This document shows positions 7,788 through 9,537 of a stretch of DNA of 9,537 bases, piece after piece. The stretch lies in assembly GCA_049511115.1 (NCBI GenBank), contig JBEKYH010000166.1:1-9537 (forward strand). Direction: 5' to 3'. Source of the stretch: JBEKYH01 sp049511115. Lineage in GTDB: Bacteria > Planctomycetota > Phycisphaerae > Tepidisphaerales > Tepidisphaeraceae. The position numbers and the translations under genes are program-made. How positions within the stretch are numbered: position 1 is the stretch's first letter; each line of letters opens with the position of its first letter. Below the pieces are notes generated by a model. The model was not told where the DNA came from, did no database searches, and saw only the letters and a list, made by a program, of their open reading frames with translations.

Positions 7788-7816
7788 TTGCATTTGCGGC
7801 CTCCACCAGTTATAAG
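7788..7816 (+). promoter_or_regulatory. Candidate sigma-70-like promoter for the pentapeptide-repeat gene
   Basis: TTGCAT (7788-7793) and TATAAG (7811-7816) are separated by exactly 17 bases. The -10 box matches five of six consensus bases and the -35 box three. Transcription would start near 7823. Confidence 0.42.
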
Positions 7817-7843
7817 CGTTGAAGAGGCATTCCATGGGGTGAC

Positions 7844-7857
7844 TGCGCGTCCGCGCA
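7844..7857 (+). repeat. Perfect short inverted repeat in the 5' leader
   Basis: TGCGCG and CGCGCA flank two bases, so the leader RNA could form a G/C stem of five to six pairs with a tiny loop. No T-run follows, so it is not a typical intrinsic terminator. It may be a small structural element or chance in G/C-rich DNA. Confidence 0.35.
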
Positions 7858-7915
7858 CTTGCGCCCGAGCCAGGCGAGGGAAGGCTTCCGCATAACGTTC
7901 GAGACATTCGAGGAT

Positions 7916-7930
7916 GGGAGAAACGAGATG
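7916..7930 (+). promoter_or_regulatory. Ribosome binding site of the pentapeptide-repeat gene
   Basis: GGGAG (7916-7920) is seven bases before ATG 7928 and 13 before ATG 7934, so it favours the first ATG. Confidence 0.55.
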
Positions 7931-9537
7931 GCCATGCGACGGAGCGGGGTAGCGATCAAGCGAGGGGTTCATCGCGCCGATTGTTCCTGGCTGGCTTTGC
8001 CGCTGGCGGTGGCGTTTGGTTTAGTTAGCGGCCGGCCGGCGGATGGGCAAATTTTTAGCGGACAAACCGGCGCCCCGATACCAGGTACCGAAAATATAAA
8101 GTTGGGTCCCGGCGTGGACCTAAGCAACTGGGACACGCCAGGTCACGTGCTTGAATATGCGGAGCTGGCATCCATCAATCTTACCGGCGCGACGTTCGCC
8201 AACTCCGATGTACAATATGCCAGCTTCTTCAGTTCCAATTTGACGAGCGTGAATTTTTCCGGGGCTCTAATTCAAAACACGGCTTTCGACGGCAGCCTCT
8301 CGTACAGCCAGCTAATAAGCACGGCCAGCTATGCAGACGGAGATCTGACCGGCACAATACTATTTGATCTCAATTTGTCAGGGGGCAATTTCAACAATTT
8401 CGAATTAGCGGATTCAAGCTTTAGTTTTACGAATGTGACTGGCGGCAATTTCTCCAACTCCAACCTCGCGAACGCCGATTTAAGTAGCGCCACTTTGACA
8501 AACGGCACGTTCGCCAATGCCAATCTTTCGGCCGCCAACGTATCTTATGCGATTTTGGCCAACGCGGCGCTTACCGGCAGTACCCTAACCGCGGTCAATT
8601 TGAGCAACGCAAACCTGACGAATGCAAGCATCACAGGTGCCAACCTGACAAATGCGAATCTTGCCTCTTCCAATCTGACGGGGGCATTTTTGACAAATGC
8701 CAATTTGGCAAATGCTAACTTATCATCCGCGAATGTAACCGGGTGCGATTTTACGGGCACAAATATCGTTGGTGCCTCGTTTGCCGCAGCGACGGGCCTC
8801 ACAACGAGCCAAGTCTACAGTACAGCCAGCTATGCCAGCGGCAACTTGTCGGGCGTCAACCTCGCTAGCGCGAGTTTAATCGGAGGCAATTTCGCCAACC
8901 AAAGCCTCGCCGGCGCCAATTTATCCTCGGCAATCCTGACCGATGGAGTGTTTTCCAACGCCAATCTCGCCGCCGCCAATCTATCCTCAGCAAATCTGAC
9001 CGGTGCAGAGCTCGCCAACGCCAATTTGTCCGGGGCGAATCTCTCGTCGGCAAATCTGACGGCCGCCGATTTCACCGGCACGAACATTGCCGGCGCCTCC
9101 TTCGCGGGCGCAACTGGCCTTGGCGCGGCACAACTTTACCCTACCGCGACCTATATCAACAACGGCCTCGCCGGCATTAATTTCAGCGGCGTGAACCTGT
9201 CCGGAGGCAATTTTTCCAACCGAAACTTAACCAGCGTCAACTTCACCGGCGCGACGCTCGACGGCGCGAACCTCACGAACGCAAACCTCACCGGCGCGAC
9301 GGTGCAGGCCGCGAACCTCGCGGGAGCGATTGGCTTCACTGCCAATCAGCTTTACAGCACGGCAAGCTATTTGGCCGGGAGCCTGACCGGGGTCAATTTC
9401 AGCGGCGACGACATGAATGGCTGGAATTTCGCCAATGAAAACCTCAGCGAAACGAATCTCACGGATTCAACATTGACTAACGCAAATCTCACGAATTGCA
9501 ATCTTTCGAACCCGATCCTTAGCGGGGCGGATCTTAC
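7928..9537 (+). CDS. Secreted pentapeptide-repeat protein (C-terminus beyond right edge)
   Basis: The frame is open from ATG 7928 to the window end, giving 536 residues and no stop. GGGAG (7916-7920) lies seven bases upstream of this ATG; a second ATG at 7934 is possible. Residues 1-40 look like a signal peptide: basic start, WLALPLAVAFGLVSG core, probable cleavage before Gln41. From about residue 80 the protein is almost wholly pentapeptide repeats of the A(N/D)Lxx type, often NANLT, GANLS or SANLT, which fold into a right-handed four-sided beta-helix. Runs are broken by a recurring block, '(S/A/N)QLYSTASY', starting at residues 127, 294, 401 and 473, and then a 'GVNFSG..L.GGNFAN' run. I recall such blocks from planctomycete PEP-CTERM proteins, so a C-terminal tag is likely outside the window. 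Its role is probably structural or surface-related; no catalytic motif is visible. By eye its third codon positions are richer in A/T than those of its neighbours. Confidence 0.9.
   Translation, partial: MAMRRSGVAIKRGVHRADCSWLALPLAVAFGLVSGRPADGQIFSGQTGAPIPGTENIKLGPGVDLSNWDTPGHVLEYAELASINLTGATFANSDVQYASFFSSNLTSVNFSGALIQNTAFDGSLSYSQLISTASYADGDLTGTILFDLNLSGGNFNNFELADSSFSFTNVTGGNFSNSNLANADLSSATLTNGTFANANLSAANVSYAILANAALTGSTLTAVNLSNANLTNASITGANLTNANLASSNLTGAFLTNANLANANLSSANVTGCDFTGTNIVGASFAAATGLTTSQVYSTASYASGNLSGVNLASASLIGGNFANQSLAGANLSSAILTDGVFSNANLAAANLSSANLTGAELANANLSGANLSSANLTAADFTGTNIAGASFAGATGLGAAQLYPTATYINNGLAGINFSGVNLSGGNFSNRNLTSVNFTGATLDGANLTNANLTGATVQAANLAGAIGFTANQLYSTASYLAGSLTGVNFSGDDMNGWNFANENLSETNLTDSTLTNANLTNCNLSNPILSGADL
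8306..9409 (+). repeat. Four dispersed copies of a 'QLYSTASY' linker module
   Basis: Copies start at 8306, 8807, 9128 and 9344. Each encodes a Q-(L/V)-(I/Y)-x-T-A-(S/T)-Y linker followed by about eight pentapeptides beginning xGxLxGVNF. The second and third copies are also preceded by matching DFTGTN.AGASFA.ATGL runs (8749 and 9070), so the duplicated module extends upstream of the linker. Spacings are 501, 321 and 216 nt. Confidence 0.75.
8881..9060 (+). repeat. Three tandem 60-nt units within the pentapeptide-repeat gene
   Basis: Bases 8881-8940, 8941-9000 and 9001-9060 align without gaps. The second halves are closest: GCCAAT..ATCCTC.GCAA.CTGAC recurs at 8915, 8975 and 9035, with mostly synonymous or single-base differences. 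Each unit encodes 20 residues, that is four pentapeptides, or one full turn of the predicted beta-helix. Confidence 0.8.

Larger units (their letters stand above)
7721..7927 (+). other. Intergenic region with promoter and leader of the pentapeptide gene
   Basis: These 207 bp separate the protease stop from the next ATG. A weak hairpin (CTGG at 7729-7732 with CCAG at 7746-7749, then a modest T-rich run) could be a poor terminator. It is followed by a promoter candidate and a leader of about 105 bases. No small gene with a convincing start and ribosome binding site was found on either strand. Confidence 0.5.

Noticed and set aside
7166..7972. 268-codon frame on the minus strand across the protease end and intergenic region
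   Set aside because: Antisense to the dockerin repeats and PEP-CTERM tag, with no recognisable domain.
8329..9345. Several repetitive open frames on the minus strand (patterns like LAFVRFAP)
   Set aside because: They are antisense readings of the 15-nt pentapeptide repeat; any such repeat tends to be open in more than one frame. The plus frame has a signal peptide, ribosome binding site and known repeat type.
8306..9409. CRISPR-like or mobile-element repeat array
   Set aside because: The repeats are in frame, degenerate at synonymous positions and encode a known protein repeat; there are no spacers, and no transposase is nearby.

Overview
The window looks like a chromosomal piece of a planctomycete (Phycisphaerae or a relative is plausible). 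This is inferred from protein style, not from a marker gene. One secreted protein combines an autotransporter-associated beta repeat, a type I dockerin pair and a C-terminal PEP-CTERM tag. Next to it lies a long secreted pentapeptide-repeat protein with recurrent 'QLYSTASY' blocks. Both types are common in Planctomycetes. No RNA gene, mobile element or CRISPR array was seen.

Left half (1-4926, minus strand): three genes transcribed leftward, very likely one operon. First is an 883-residue fusion of a clan GH-A glycoside-hydrolase-like domain, a family 2 glycosyltransferase (GT2) and a C-terminal membrane region (4926-2275). After 39 bp comes a complete ABC exporter half-transporter (2235-397). 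The third gene starts at a TTG with a strong Shine-Dalgarno sequence inside the end of the exporter gene and runs off the left edge (413-1). It resembles the N-terminus of a GT-B-like glycosyltransferase. Together they look like a module that builds, possibly trims or transglycosylates, and exports a glycan or glycoconjugate. The product cannot be read from the sequence.

Middle (4927-5056): a 130-bp divergent intergenic region with candidate promoters in both directions.

Right half (5057-9537, plus strand): an 887-residue secreted subtilase-like protein (5057-7720) in which the usual catalytic Asp appears to be Glu. After a 207-bp intergenic region with a good promoter candidate comes a pentapeptide-repeat protein (7928 to beyond 9537). 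Its repeat architecture is unusually regular: 60-nt tandem units, each worth one beta-helix turn, and 12-residue linkers that shift the pentad phase by two residues. The surface proteins and the glycan operon may both serve the cell envelope or extracellular matrix, since PEP-CTERM sorting is known to associate with exopolysaccharide production. No exosortase is present here, so this link is inference.
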